The translations under genes and the position numbers were made by a program. The notes beneath the pieces are model-generated. The model was not told the DNA's origin. It did no database searches and worked only from the letters and a program-made list of their open reading frames with translations. Positions 18,966 through 27,159 of a stretch of DNA of 64,000 bases are shown here, piece after piece. Origin of the DNA: JBEKTY01 sp049515555 (GTDB lineage Bacteria > Planctomycetota > Planctomycetia > Pirellulales > Thermoguttaceae); assembly GCA_049515555.1 (NCBI GenBank), contig JBEKTY010000025.1:1-64000 (forward strand). Direction: 5' to 3'. Within the stretch, counting starts at the first letter, position 1; each line of letters begins with the position of its first letter.

Positions 18966-19885
18966 GATGGGATCGTTTGCGTTAGCAGATGTTCTCGATT
19001 CAACCCTAGCAATTCTAACGTAAAGTCCTTTGCGATTCTAGACATGCGCTTATTCGGCACTTCATCCAGAACACTCCGGATAGACATCTGGTCAATCGCG
19101 CCTAGCCGCTGAAGCCAGCGACGAGCCGCTTGGGGGGCGAAGGCTGCGAACGCCGAGCACGCGTCGAACGTCGTCAAGGGGCGTGGTTCAGTTGGCCTCC
19201 TGTAGAACGCCGATTTCGCCCGACTCGCAAAGTGGGCAACCGTCCGGTTCCGATCCTTCGTTGTCAAGCGTTCCAATCGCTCATCATCCGAGATATTTCG
19301 CGCCAGCGAGGCTCCATGATCGAACGTCGGAGCAAGCCGCAGGTCATTGCCCGGCAGCGCAGCCCAGTTCTCGTGGTGGCGATCCTGATTGGCAATCCAA
19401 CCATCGAGCATGACGTAGCCCACAAAAACGTCCAATGCCGTTTCTATCCCTACTGGCACATCTCGCATCCAGTTCTCGCTGGGGGGTGCGAGGTTCTGAA
19501 GAACCTGAGCCACGGCGTCTACGGTGTGTTCACGAACCTTGTACTTTTGGCTCACGTCAGCCGGATACGCGGGGTCGCGTTCCAACAGCAGTTCATTTCC
19601 CAAGACCAGAGACAAAGGCGCGGGTGCGCAGTTTTCGCAAACGACCCCCGGTCTAAGATACGTGTCCCCATCGTACTCTTCGGCCAACTCGTAATGAACG
19701 TGCGGCAGCCCGAGGAGTCCACCAAGATGGCACGACACTTTCTCCGCCCAATCCTCCCCCGTGCCCCGTTCCTCAGCCTTGAAGAGCATACGTCGGTCGC
19801 CGTCGGAGAACCAAAACTTCGGTTTGGAGCCCAACGTCTCCACAGCTTCGGCCATCCGCCGATCAACGTGATGAATCGGGAACAT
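18962..19885 (-). CDS. HipA-like Ser/Thr protein kinase
   Basis: 307-aa kinase related to the HipA/HipT toxins and phosphatidylinositol-kinase-like folds. Visible elements: ATP-binding Lys36 in MLFKAE, the EDWAEKVSCHLGGLLGLP helix, catalytic-loop motif NQDRHHEN with Asp168 and Asn173, and the metal-binding motif FDHG with Asp189. All active-site residues are kept, so the enzyme is probably active. It lacks the HipA N-terminal subdomain; a similar region is present in the overlapping downstream gene. An AGAGGG sequence lies about 12 nt upstream of ATG 19885. Known relatives phosphorylate aminoacyl-tRNA synthetases; the substrate here is unknown. Confidence 0.8.
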   Translation of the reverse strand: MFPIHHVDRRMAEAVETLGSKPKFWFSDGDRRMLFKAEERGTGEDWAEKVSCHLGGLLGLPHVHYELAEEYDGDTYLRPGVVCENCAPAPLSLVLGNELLLERDPAYPADVSQKYKVREHTVDAVAQVLQNLAPPSENWMRDVPVGIETALDVFVGYVMLDGWIANQDRHHENWAALPGNDLRLAPTFDHGASLARNISDDERLERLTTKDRNRTVAHFASRAKSAFYRRPTEPRPLTTFDACSAFAAFAPQAARRWLQRLGAIDQMSIRSVLDEVPNKRMSRIAKDFTLELLGLNREHLLTQTIPS

Positions 19886-20223
19886 GATGAAGTCTACGCC
19901 CTCTTTATAGCAGGTCGGCTGGCGGCGTTGTGAAGCGTCGTGTCTCGTTGCTCCACTTGCTTGATCCCCGTCTGCGCCCGGCGCTATGCCGATGTCCGGC
20001 CATCAACGCCTGAAGTGGCCAGGGAAAGCCCCGATTCTACCCCCGCCAGATTGTGGCTTCAAGGATCCCCAGTACCACAAGTTGGTTTCCTTTTGGCTGG
20101 TAGACGCCATCGCCGAGAGTAAAATGGGTGCGTTATGCCGTCCGTTGCTCCCCAGCTCGGAACCCGCATCGGCCTTGCCACAGGCGATGCGCCGGGTGCC
20201 GCCGTCTAGCCGAGAAACGTATT
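19886..20223. other. Intergenic region without recognisable gene
   Basis: 338 bp between the divergent kinase and hydrolase genes. Plus-strand frames are open for 50-80 codons but have no familiar motif or ribosome-binding sequence. It presumably holds the promoters of both genes; none is clear to the eye. Confidence 0.5.
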
Positions 20224-21459
20224 ATGAAAACAATGCCGTTACGGTTGTTCCTGATACTTGTAACCAGTGTGGTTACGAGCACGGCGGCTCAGGAAACCAG
20301 CAGGGCCGTGCCCGGCTCGGCTGTTGTCCTGCCGCGCTGGGACATGGACACCCTTGCGAAGGCACCCAAGGTTTATCCGGCCGATGCGCCGTTGGCCAAG
20401 GACGTGGTGTCGGTGTTCTACGAAGGGTTGCCCTGGCGCAAGAGGGCCACACGGGTGTTCGCCTACTACGGCTTGCCAAAGGTTGCACCTGGCATGAAAG
20501 TACCGGGGATGGTGCTGGTGCATGGGGGTGGTGGATCGGCTTTCGATGCCTGGGTCCGGCTTTGGAACTCCCGCGGCTATGCCGCCATCGCCATGGATAC
20601 TTGCGGATGCGTGCCCATCGGCTCGTACGGCAAGTGGCAGCGGCATAACGCCGGCGGACCGCCCGGTTGGGGCGGCTTCGATCAGGTCGATGAACCGGCT
20701 GAAGATCATTGGACCTATCATGCCGTCGCCGACGTGATTCTGGCCCATTCGCTCTTGCGGTCCCTGCCCGGGGTCGATCCGGAGCGGATCGGGGTAACCG
20801 GGATCTCTTGGGGCGGCTACTTGACGTGCATTGTCGCGGGCGTTGATTCGCGGTTTCGCTTGGCCGTTCCCGTGTACGGCTGCGGTTTCCTTGGCGACAA
20901 TTCGGTTTGGCTCCCCGAGTTCCAGAAGATGGGACGGGAGAAAGCGGCGCGATGGCTCGGCCGGTGGGACCCTTCAGTCTGGTTGCGGCAGAGCAAGATG
21001 CCCATGCTCTGGGTAACAGGGACCAATGATTTCGCCTATCCCCTGGACTCGCTCCAGAAGTCGTATCGCCTGGCGCAGGGGCCGCATACGCTCTCGATCC
21101 GCCCGCGCATGCCACACGGGCATGGTGGTCCCGGCGAGAATCCGGCCGAGATTCTGGCGCTGGCCGAGAGTCAACTCAATGGCGGGCAACCGCTGGCCAA
21201 GATCCACGGGCAGGGGCGCGACGGCGACCGGGTCTGGATCGTGTTTGAGGCGGCCTCGCCGATCCAGCGAGCTGAGCTGAACTACACATGCCAGACCGGC
21301 CAATGGCAGACCCGCCAGTGGGAAACCACTGCCGCCGAGATCGACGCGGCCGCGCACAAGGCGACCGCTCGACTGCCGCAAGGGGTCAAGGTCTATTACC
21401 TGAGTCTGATCGACCAGCGCAACTTAGTCGTGAGCGCAGAACACCACGAGATCCCATAA
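20224..21459 (+). CDS. Secreted alpha/beta hydrolase (esterase/dienelactone-hydrolase-like)
   Basis: 411-aa exported protein. The start ATG 20224 gives a clean signal peptide (MKTMPLRLFLILVTSVVTS, cleavage after STAA). The fold shows the oxyanion strand VLVHGGGGSAF, nucleophile elbow GISWGG, acid in GTNDFAYP and His in PHGHGG, so a complete Ser-Asp-His triad is likely. A small beta-rich domain ends the protein. Related planctomycete proteins are annotated as acetylxylan esterases or prolyl oligopeptidase-like hydrolases. Its position at the edge of the glycoside hydrolase region suggests de-esterification of polysaccharides, as inference. Confidence 0.8.
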   Translation: MKTMPLRLFLILVTSVVTSTAAQETSRAVPGSAVVLPRWDMDTLAKAPKVYPADAPLAKDVVSVFYEGLPWRKRATRVFAYYGLPKVAPGMKVPGMVLVHGGGGSAFDAWVRLWNSRGYAAIAMDTCGCVPIGSYGKWQRHNAGGPPGWGGFDQVDEPAEDHWTYHAVADVILAHSLLRSLPGVDPERIGVTGISWGGYLTCIVAGVDSRFRLAVPVYGCGFLGDNSVWLPEFQKMGREKAARWLGRWDPSVWLRQSKMPMLWVTGTNDFAYPLDSLQKSYRLAQGPHTLSIRPRMPHGHGGPGENPAEILALAESQLNGGQPLAKIHGQGRDGDRVWIVFEAASPIQRAELNYTCQTGQWQTRQWETTAAEIDAAAHKATARLPQGVKVYYLSLIDQRNLVVSAEHHEIP

Positions 21460-21463
21460 CTGC

Positions 21464-21553
21464 TGGGAAGCGGCGCTGCGGGCCGTGAACTTGGGCGACG
21501 ACGCCGACACCACGGGGGCCGTCTGCGGGCAGCTTGCCGGGGCGTACTCGGCC
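21464..21553 (+). pseudogene. C-terminal relic of an ADP-ribosylglycohydrolase (DraG family)
   Basis: Thirty codons right after the hydrolase stop read ALRAVNLGDDADTTGAVC followed by GQLAGAY. This is the metal-binding C-terminal signature of DraG/ADP-ribosylglycohydrolase proteins (GDDADTxGA...GxLAGAYxG). Nothing of the rest of the gene is present upstream, where the hydrolase gene ends four bases before. It is a fragment left by a rearrangement. Confidence 0.7.
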
Positions 21554-21649
21554 AAGATACGTCCTTTTTATGCAAGCCCGCCCATCGCCAAATCAACTCG
21601 CGACCTTCCGCAACAGAAACAATTTAGGCCGGACAAGGTCCAGGATAAC

Positions 21650-21678
21650 CTGCAACCGCCCTGCCGCCATGTTACAAT
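21650..21678 (+). promoter_or_regulatory. Candidate promoter of the fucosidase gene
   Basis: CTGCAA (21650-21655) and TACAAT (21673-21678) are separated by 17 bp and lie about 50 bp before the start codon. The -10 box is good and the -35 box weak. Confidence 0.35.
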
Positions 21679-21730
21679 GGGCAGCAGTGGTCTCCCATTT
21701 TGATCCATTAGACTGACGGAGAGAGCTTGA

Positions 21731-23695
21731 ATGAACCGCGACGTGAAGATCAGGAAGTGCCTCGCCCTGGCTAGCCTTCTGGCCACAATCCTCTTGAGCG
21801 CCAACGCGGCAGTTGTTGCCGACAAGCTCGGCCCCACGGCCAATCTGCCCATCGCCTCTGGGCCGTTCAAGCCCACGTGGGAAGCGCTGAAACAGTACGA
21901 GTGTCCCGAGTGGTTCCGCGATGCCAAGTTCGGTATCTGGGCCCACTGGAGCGCCCAATGCCTGCCGGAAGACGGCGATTGGTACGCTCGTGGCATGTAC
22001 GAACAGGGCAGCGGCCACTACAAGTACCACGTCGAGCACTACGGTCACCCGTCCAAGGTCGGCTTCAAGGACATCTGCAACCTATGGAAGGCCGAGAAGT
22101 GGGAGCCGAAAGAGCTGATCCAACTCTACAAGCGGGCCGGGGCCAAGTATTTCGTGGCCCTAGCCAATCATCACTGCAACTTCGACTGCTGGGACTCGAA
22201 GTACCAGCCGTGGAACTCGGTCAATATCGGTCCGAAGAAGGACATCGTCGGTACGTGGGCCAAGGCCGCACGCCAGAGCGGCCTGCGGTTTGGCGTCACG
22301 GTCCACTGTGCTCGTTCCTGGGACTGGTACGACGTGGCCCACGGCTCCGACAAGAGCGGCCCCTTGAAGGGCGTGCCTTACGACGGCATCTTGCTGAAGG
22401 CGGCCGGCCGGGGCAAATGGTGGGAAGGCTACGATCCGGCCGAACTCTACGGCCCGCATGGCGCCGCGCGCACGGCGGAGGCCCGGCAGGCTTACATCGA
22501 CAAGTGGTTCAACCGCACCCGCGACCTGATCGACAAGTACGATCCCGACTTGCTTTACTTCGACGACGGCATGAATCCTTTGGGCGAGGCGGGCATGAAC
22601 ATCTTCGCCCACTTCTACAACGCCAACATCCAGCGGCACGACGGAAAGCTCGAAGCCGTGCTGAATACCAAGGGCATGCCCAATCACCTCTTGAAGTGCC
22701 TCGTCCACGACTTCGAGCGGGGCCGCAGCAGCCGCGTCGAAAAGTATCCCTGGCAAACCGACACCTGCATCGGTGAATGGCACTATCATCGGGGCATCGG
22801 CTATCGGAGCGTGAGGGAAGTGGTTACGGAACTGGTCGAGATCGTGAGCAAGAATGGCAATCTGCTGCTGAATATCCCCGTGCGGGGCGATGGCACCATC
22901 GACGACCGGGAAATGAAATTCCTCGAAGGGATGACGCAATGGATGGACATCAACGGCGAGGGCATCTTCAGCACCCGGCCGTTCACGATCTACGGTGAGA
23001 CGAACGTCCGCTTCACCGCTAAGGGCGATACCCTTTACGCTTTCTTCCTCGGTTGGCCGGACAAGTCGCTGACGATCCGTGCCCTGGCCAAGGGCTCGCC
23101 GCTGGTCACAGGCGAAGTCACCGAGGTGCGTCTTCTGGGGCACGACGCCAAGCTGGACTCCTCCCGTACGGAGGAGGGCCTGACGATCACGGTGCCGGAG
23201 AAGAAGCCGTGCGATTACGCCGTGGCCTTCAAGATCACCGGACTCAAGGCAGTACCCGGTGCTGAGCCCAATGTTTTCAACGAAGCGATCAAACCGGCGG
23301 CCAAAGGTTCGTTGCAGCTTGATGCCGAAGTGGCCGAGTTGCACGGTTCACTCCAGGTGGAATCCAAGGGCGACGTGCCGAACATCGGTTTCTGGGACAA
23401 CCCGCAGGACACGGCCTCATGGAACAAGGTGAAGTTCGTGAAGCCCGGCACCTACGATGTTGAGATCCTGGTGGCTTCGCCGCACGAAGGGGCAGAACTT
23501 GCCGTAGTGATCGGCGATCAAGAAAGGTCCGGCACTGTGCCGCAGACGGGCGACTTCGCCAATTTCCAGACGGCCACCCTGGGCAAGATAACCGTCAAGC
23601 AAGCGGGCGAGTTCGTGGTAACGGCCCGCCCGCACGACGCCAAGACCTGGAAGGCGATCAACCTTTCTCGGATTACCCTGAAGCCGACGAAGTGA
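21731..23695 (+). CDS. Secreted alpha-L-fucosidase (GH29)
   Basis: 654-aa exported exo-glycosidase releasing L-fucose. A signal peptide covers residues 1-30. The GH29 barrel begins at about 48 (WEALKQYECPEWFRDAKFGI, WAHW). It includes KYFVALANHHCNFDCWDS and the nucleophile region LLYFDDGMN with Asp278/279. The barrel is followed by a beta-sandwich and a C-terminal ligand-binding domain (about 545-654; IGFWDNPQDTASW). A strong GGAGAGAG ribosome-binding sequence precedes ATG 21731. It heads a region rich in secreted polysaccharide-degrading enzymes. Family call firm; exact linkage preference unknown. Confidence 0.93.
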   Translation: MNRDVKIRKCLALASLLATILLSANAAVVADKLGPTANLPIASGPFKPTWEALKQYECPEWFRDAKFGIWAHWSAQCLPEDGDWYARGMYEQGSGHYKYHVEHYGHPSKVGFKDICNLWKAEKWEPKELIQLYKRAGAKYFVALANHHCNFDCWDSKYQPWNSVNIGPKKDIVGTWAKAARQSGLRFGVTVHCARSWDWYDVAHGSDKSGPLKGVPYDGILLKAAGRGKWWEGYDPAELYGPHGAARTAEARQAYIDKWFNRTRDLIDKYDPDLLYFDDGMNPLGEAGMNIFAHFYNANIQRHDGKLEAVLNTKGMPNHLLKCLVHDFERGRSSRVEKYPWQTDTCIGEWHYHRGIGYRSVREVVTELVEIVSKNGNLLLNIPVRGDGTIDDREMKFLEGMTQWMDINGEGIFSTRPFTIYGETNVRFTAKGDTLYAFFLGWPDKSLTIRALAKGSPLVTGEVTEVRLLGHDAKLDSSRTEEGLTITVPEKKPCDYAVAFKITGLKAVPGAEPNVFNEAIKPAAKGSLQLDAEVAELHGSLQVESKGDVPNIGFWDNPQDTASWNKVKFVKPGTYDVEILVASPHEGAELAVVIGDQERSGTVPQTGDFANFQTATLGKITVKQAGEFVVTARPHDAKTWKAINLSRITLKPTK

Positions 23696-23700
23696 GCGGC

Positions 23701-23806
23701 AGTTCCGGGGACAGCAGGGGCACAGTTCCGGGGACAGCATACAGAATTACTAAACAGTCCATTGAGCTACGTATGCTGTCCCCGGAATTCCCTGTCCCTG
23801 GAATTC
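23701..23806. repeat. Palindromic repeat, CCGGGGACAG family
   Basis: ttccggggacagcatac (23726-23742) and its perfect reverse complement (23771-23787) form a 17-bp stem. Outer, partly matching copies of ttccggggacagcagggg and ccctgtccctggaa extend it. It lies between the convergent fucosidase and GH2/GH43 genes and could stop transcription from both sides. A single word of this family (tcggggacagactgaattcc) also occurs near 1704. Confidence 0.8.
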
Positions 23807-23808
23807 CC

Positions 23809-26800
23809 CTAGGGCGGACCTAACCGCGGATCCAGCGGGTGGATCGTCCCGTCGGGCGCGAATTCGACGCGCAGGAGGCCGGGCTGTTCTTTCAGCGGCC
23901 CGGCGACCTCCGGCGTATCGCCGCCGAAGAGCGTACTCCACCAGTGGCCTTCCTTGTCCTGGAAGAACACGTTGTGCCCGCCGTGCGGCACGGCGATATG
24001 CACCTTGCCATACGGACCATACACGCTCTGCGACATGCCGACCATGCAGTCGTAGGTCTTGTAGGGCATCTTGCAGTCGGTGACCGAGAGATAGTACGTG
24101 CCGTTGCGCTTGAACAGCGAGATGCCTTCAAAGCCCACCGTGCCGCCGCCTTCCGTGCCCACGCGGCGCACCTTCTCCGCGATGCCGCTCATGTCGTCCT
24201 TCATGCGCGCGATGCTGCTGCCGCCGCTGAGGAAGTAGACCGTGCCGTCGTCGTCCTCGAACAGCGAGGCGTCCAGCTCGCCGGGGGTGATCGGCCCGGC
24301 GGTGTTGACCAGCTCGTACGGCCCTTCGACTTTGCGCGTGCTGCTTCTCAGGAAGCCCGTTCCGGACACGCCGCCTTCCCGCGCCCAGTCGGTGCAGAAC
24401 GTCAACCAGTAATTGCCTTTGATGTAATGCAGCTCGGGGGCCCAGATGGATACGGTCTTGCGGTCCTTGAGCAGCCAGGTGCCTTTGAACTGATCGCGCC
24501 AGACGATGATTTTCACAAGCTGCCAGGTCTTCAGATCGGCCGACTTGTACAGCGGAATGCCGTCGCATTTCCAGGCGGCGGTCGTGCCCGTGCCGACGAG
24601 ATAGTAGATGCCGTCGGGGCCCAGGCACACGCACGTGTCGCGCATCCAGGTGTCGACGATGGGCTTGATGCCCGGCGGCAGACGCATGTCGCGTTGCGGC
24701 TCGAGGTCGAAGAGGCCCACGTCGAGCCAGCCTTTGCCGGCCTCGGCGTGAGCATGAACGGCCAGGACGTTCCGCCCCACAAGGCCATTGGCGCAGGCGA
24801 GCAGCTCGCAGCCGCCGGCAGCTCCGCGGCGCTCTGCCACCGGGGCGTCGTTCAGGAAGACGCGCGCATCGCCCGCGCGCCGCAAGACCACCCACGGCTC
24901 GTACAGTTTTGCGGTGTCCAGCGTGAACTCGCGGCGGAGCCAGACGTCGGCGCCGGTCCACGACGTCCGTGCGGCGGCGGGCGGGTGCGTCTTAGTATGG
25001 GCCGACAAATAACTTCCGTACTCATCACGCTCCGCGTGATGCCCTTCCTCTCGCGGAGCGAGAGGAGTACGGGAAATTCGGGACTCATTGTTCGACCGGT
25101 CCTTATCGCCGAAGGCCGCCGGTCCCTTGTTCCATGCCGAGTCATCGAACGACGGTTTGTGCCAGTCGCCCTTGGGCTCTGTCGTTGTGTACTGCCATTG
25201 GCCGCTATCGGCGCCCGCCGTTCCCTCGCCCCGCTCCGGCAGATGTGAAGACGCCCACCCTGACGGCACGACCCGCGTGAGCCGCGGAGCGGCGAAGAAC
25301 CGCGGATCGATCAGGGCCGCTTGTTCCAGGTCCAGCTTTATCCCCTGACGGTCGCCGGCGATCAGGCCGCTATGGTCGTCGGCGGCGTCGGCGAGCTGCT
25401 TGTAGATGAACCCGCCGAGGCCCGCCTTCGTCCGCCAGACGGCCATCTTCCGCGCGAGCGCCAGGTAGTTCGCAGTCAGGTTCACCGGCGAGGAAACCGC
25501 GCCGGCGGTCCAGGCGTGCCCGGGCAGCGGGGCCTGAATGCCGCCGATGGGCGAGAGAATGGTGGCCTGCCTCGACGGGCCGGCTTGCTCAACGTCGGCC
25601 AGCGCAATCTCGCGGATATCGCCGTCGGGACCGCCAAGGACCAACCGCGTCGGGTCGGCCTTGCGGATCGCAGCAGTCAACTTCCTCGCCGCCTCCGCGC
25701 TTATGCCCGCCGGCAAGACCCACGCCACAACCGACGGATGGTTGAACAGCTCGGCGATGATCCGCGGATACTGCCGGAGCAACTGCGGCGCGTCGCCTGA
25801 AGGCAACTCCTGCAAGACCATCACGCCCAGGCGGTCGGCCCAGAAGTACCACTGCGGCTGGTCCGTGCGAAACGCCTTGCGGACCGTGTTGAAGCCGAGC
25901 TGCTTGACCTTCTCGATGTCGCGCCTGAGGGCTTCGACGTATGGCGCCGTGGCGCCGCCGTCCGGCCACCAGCCGGCGTCCAGCACGCCGCTCAGGAACA
26001 GCGGCGCGTTGTTGAGCGACACTGCGGCGGCGCTGCCGGCTTTGCCCAGCGACACCTTGCGTACGGCCAGCGGGCCGAAAACCGAATCCAGGCTCTGTTT
26101 GCCGCGCGTGAGCGTGGCGCGGTATTCGTAGTTGAACGGCCGGTCGGGCGTCCAGGCTTTGAGTTTCTCGATCCGGAGCGTCAGTTCCTGGCCCATCTTC
26201 CCCCTGCCGCGGGCGACCTCGAAGCTGCGGTCGTAGGCGATCACCTCGACGGCATCCTCTGCCGTCGCCGGCCCGGTGGGCGTGACGCGGACGGCCGATG
26301 CGTCCAGGTCGGGCACGAACCTGAGCGACTCGATGTGGCTGCTGCGGACAGCCTCGATCCACGCGGGTTTGCAGATGCCGGTCGCGGCCTCGGCGCCCGC
26401 CGGCCTGTCAGCCGGCGTTGCCGACACGACGATCTCGATCGTGTGCTTGCCCTTGGCCGTGACCAGGTCCGTCAGGTCGAAGCTGAAACCGTCGTTGCTT
26501 CCCTCGTGCAAACCGAGCGGCTTGCCGTTGACGAAGACCGAGGCCGTGCCGCTCACGCCGTCGAAGCGCAGCATCAGCCGGTCGTCCATGCCTTTGAGCC
26601 AGTCGGCGCCCCAGGGGACTTCCAGCGCCAGGCGATACCAGAGCTTCTGGTTCGCCGCGACGCTGCGCTTGACGCCCGACAGGGCCGACTCGATGGGAAA
26701 CGGCGTCATGATCCGGCCCTGGTACACGGCCGGCGGTTGCGCCACGGCCGCATCGGTCAGCGCGAAATCCCACAAGCCGGCCAGGTTCCTGGCGTCGTTA

Positions 26801-26982
26801 TTCCGCGCCATCATCGGCCGCGGGTAGAACTCGTATATCGGGACCTCCCGCGGCGAGACACGCTCCGCATATCTCGTCGTGAGCGGCGACGGCGCGGGCT
26901 GCCACTGTTCCTCGCCCGCAATCGGCGCCGCGCACAATAGCGCAAGGCCGAACGCACGGACGACGCAAAAACTCATTCGCAT
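23809..26982 (-). CDS. Secreted GH2-like / GH43 fusion protein
   Basis: 1057-aa exported protein. A signal peptide (1-24) is followed by a GH2-like sugar-binding domain, an Ig-like domain and a barrel-like part (about 320-580). The GH2 acid/base site is degenerate: where active enzymes have HPSVxxWxxxNE this protein reads HPSVVAWVLPAGIS, so this part may only bind. A galactose-binding-like domain (about 590-770) contains an in-frame palindromic repeat. The C-terminal GH43 domain (from PIVDTWMRDTCVCLGPDG to the end) has WAPELHYIKGNYWLTF, GELDASLFEDDDGTVYF and GFEGISLFKRNGTYYLS, with the expected Asp, Asp and Glu. Likely arabinosidase- or xylosidase-like. Confidence 0.85.
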   Translation of the reverse strand: MRMSFCVVRAFGLALLCAAPIAGEEQWQPAPSPLTTRYAERVSPREVPIYEFYPRPMMARNNDARNLAGLWDFALTDAAVAQPPAVYQGRIMTPFPIESALSGVKRSVAANQKLWYRLALEVPWGADWLKGMDDRLMLRFDGVSGTASVFVNGKPLGLHEGSNDGFSFDLTDLVTAKGKHTIEIVVSATPADRPAGAEAATGICKPAWIEAVRSSHIESLRFVPDLDASAVRVTPTGPATAEDAVEVIAYDRSFEVARGRGKMGQELTLRIEKLKAWTPDRPFNYEYRATLTRGKQSLDSVFGPLAVRKVSLGKAGSAAAVSLNNAPLFLSGVLDAGWWPDGGATAPYVEALRRDIEKVKQLGFNTVRKAFRTDQPQWYFWADRLGVMVLQELPSGDAPQLLRQYPRIIAELFNHPSVVAWVLPAGISAEAARKLTAAIRKADPTRLVLGGPDGDIREIALADVEQAGPSRQATILSPIGGIQAPLPGHAWTAGAVSSPVNLTANYLALARKMAVWRTKAGLGGFIYKQLADAADDHSGLIAGDRQGIKLDLEQAALIDPRFFAAPRLTRVVPSGWASSHLPERGEGTAGADSGQWQYTTTEPKGDWHKPSFDDSAWNKGPAAFGDKDRSNNESRISRTPLAPREEGHHAERDEYGSYLSAHTKTHPPAAARTSWTGADVWLRREFTLDTAKLYEPWVVLRRAGDARVFLNDAPVAERRGAAGGCELLACANGLVGRNVLAVHAHAEAGKGWLDVGLFDLEPQRDMRLPPGIKPIVDTWMRDTCVCLGPDGIYYLVGTGTTAAWKCDGIPLYKSADLKTWQLVKIIVWRDQFKGTWLLKDRKTVSIWAPELHYIKGNYWLTFCTDWAREGGVSGTGFLRSSTRKVEGPYELVNTAGPITPGELDASLFEDDDGTVYFLSGGSSIARMKDDMSGIAEKVRRVGTEGGGTVGFEGISLFKRNGTYYLSVTDCKMPYKTYDCMVGMSQSVYGPYGKVHIAVPHGGHNVFFQDKEGHWWSTLFGGDTPEVAGPLKEQPGLLRVEFAPDGTIHPLDPRLGPP
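25017..25071. repeat. Cloverleaf-like palindrome inside a coding sequence
   Basis: The outer stem cgtactc (25017-25023) / gagtacg (25065-25071) encloses two hairpins: atcacgctccgcgtgat (25024-25040) and cctctcgcggagcgagagg (25047-25065). It is read in frame in the GH2/GH43 protein as SRTPLAPREEGHHAERDEYG, lengthening a loop of the galactose-binding-like domain between GPAAFG and TGADVWLRR. Confidence 0.85.
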
Positions 26983-27021
26983 GGTTGCACTCCTTAATTG
27001 TAGCCGTTCACCGGCGGCGCC

Positions 27022-27104
27022 AAGGTAGCAGGCACACTCCGTGTGCCGTCCGCTGAAACGGGAAAAGGTGTGGCGGACGGCACACGGAGTGTGCCTGCTA
27101 CCTT
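27022..27104. repeat. 32-bp perfect palindrome, GGCACACTCCGTGTGCC family
   Basis: The left arm (27022-27053, starting aaggtagcaggcacactccg) and right arm (27073-27104) are exact reverse complements over 32 bp with a 19-base loop. Each arm also contains the self-complementary core ggcacactccgtgtgcc. It lies between two minus-strand hydrolase genes. Related copies are at 43788 and 44902. Confidence 0.9.
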
Positions 27105-27159
27105 CGGATCCGGTAGGTTATTGTTCGGTAGCGCTTTAGCGAGTTTGCCTGTGCGGCCG

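Noticed and set aside
19986..20648. 220-codon plus-strand frame upstream of the alpha/beta hydrolase
   Set aside because: It overlaps the hydrolase start in another frame; only a short stretch (DPQYHKLVSFWLVDAIAESK) looks protein-like and it matches no family I know.
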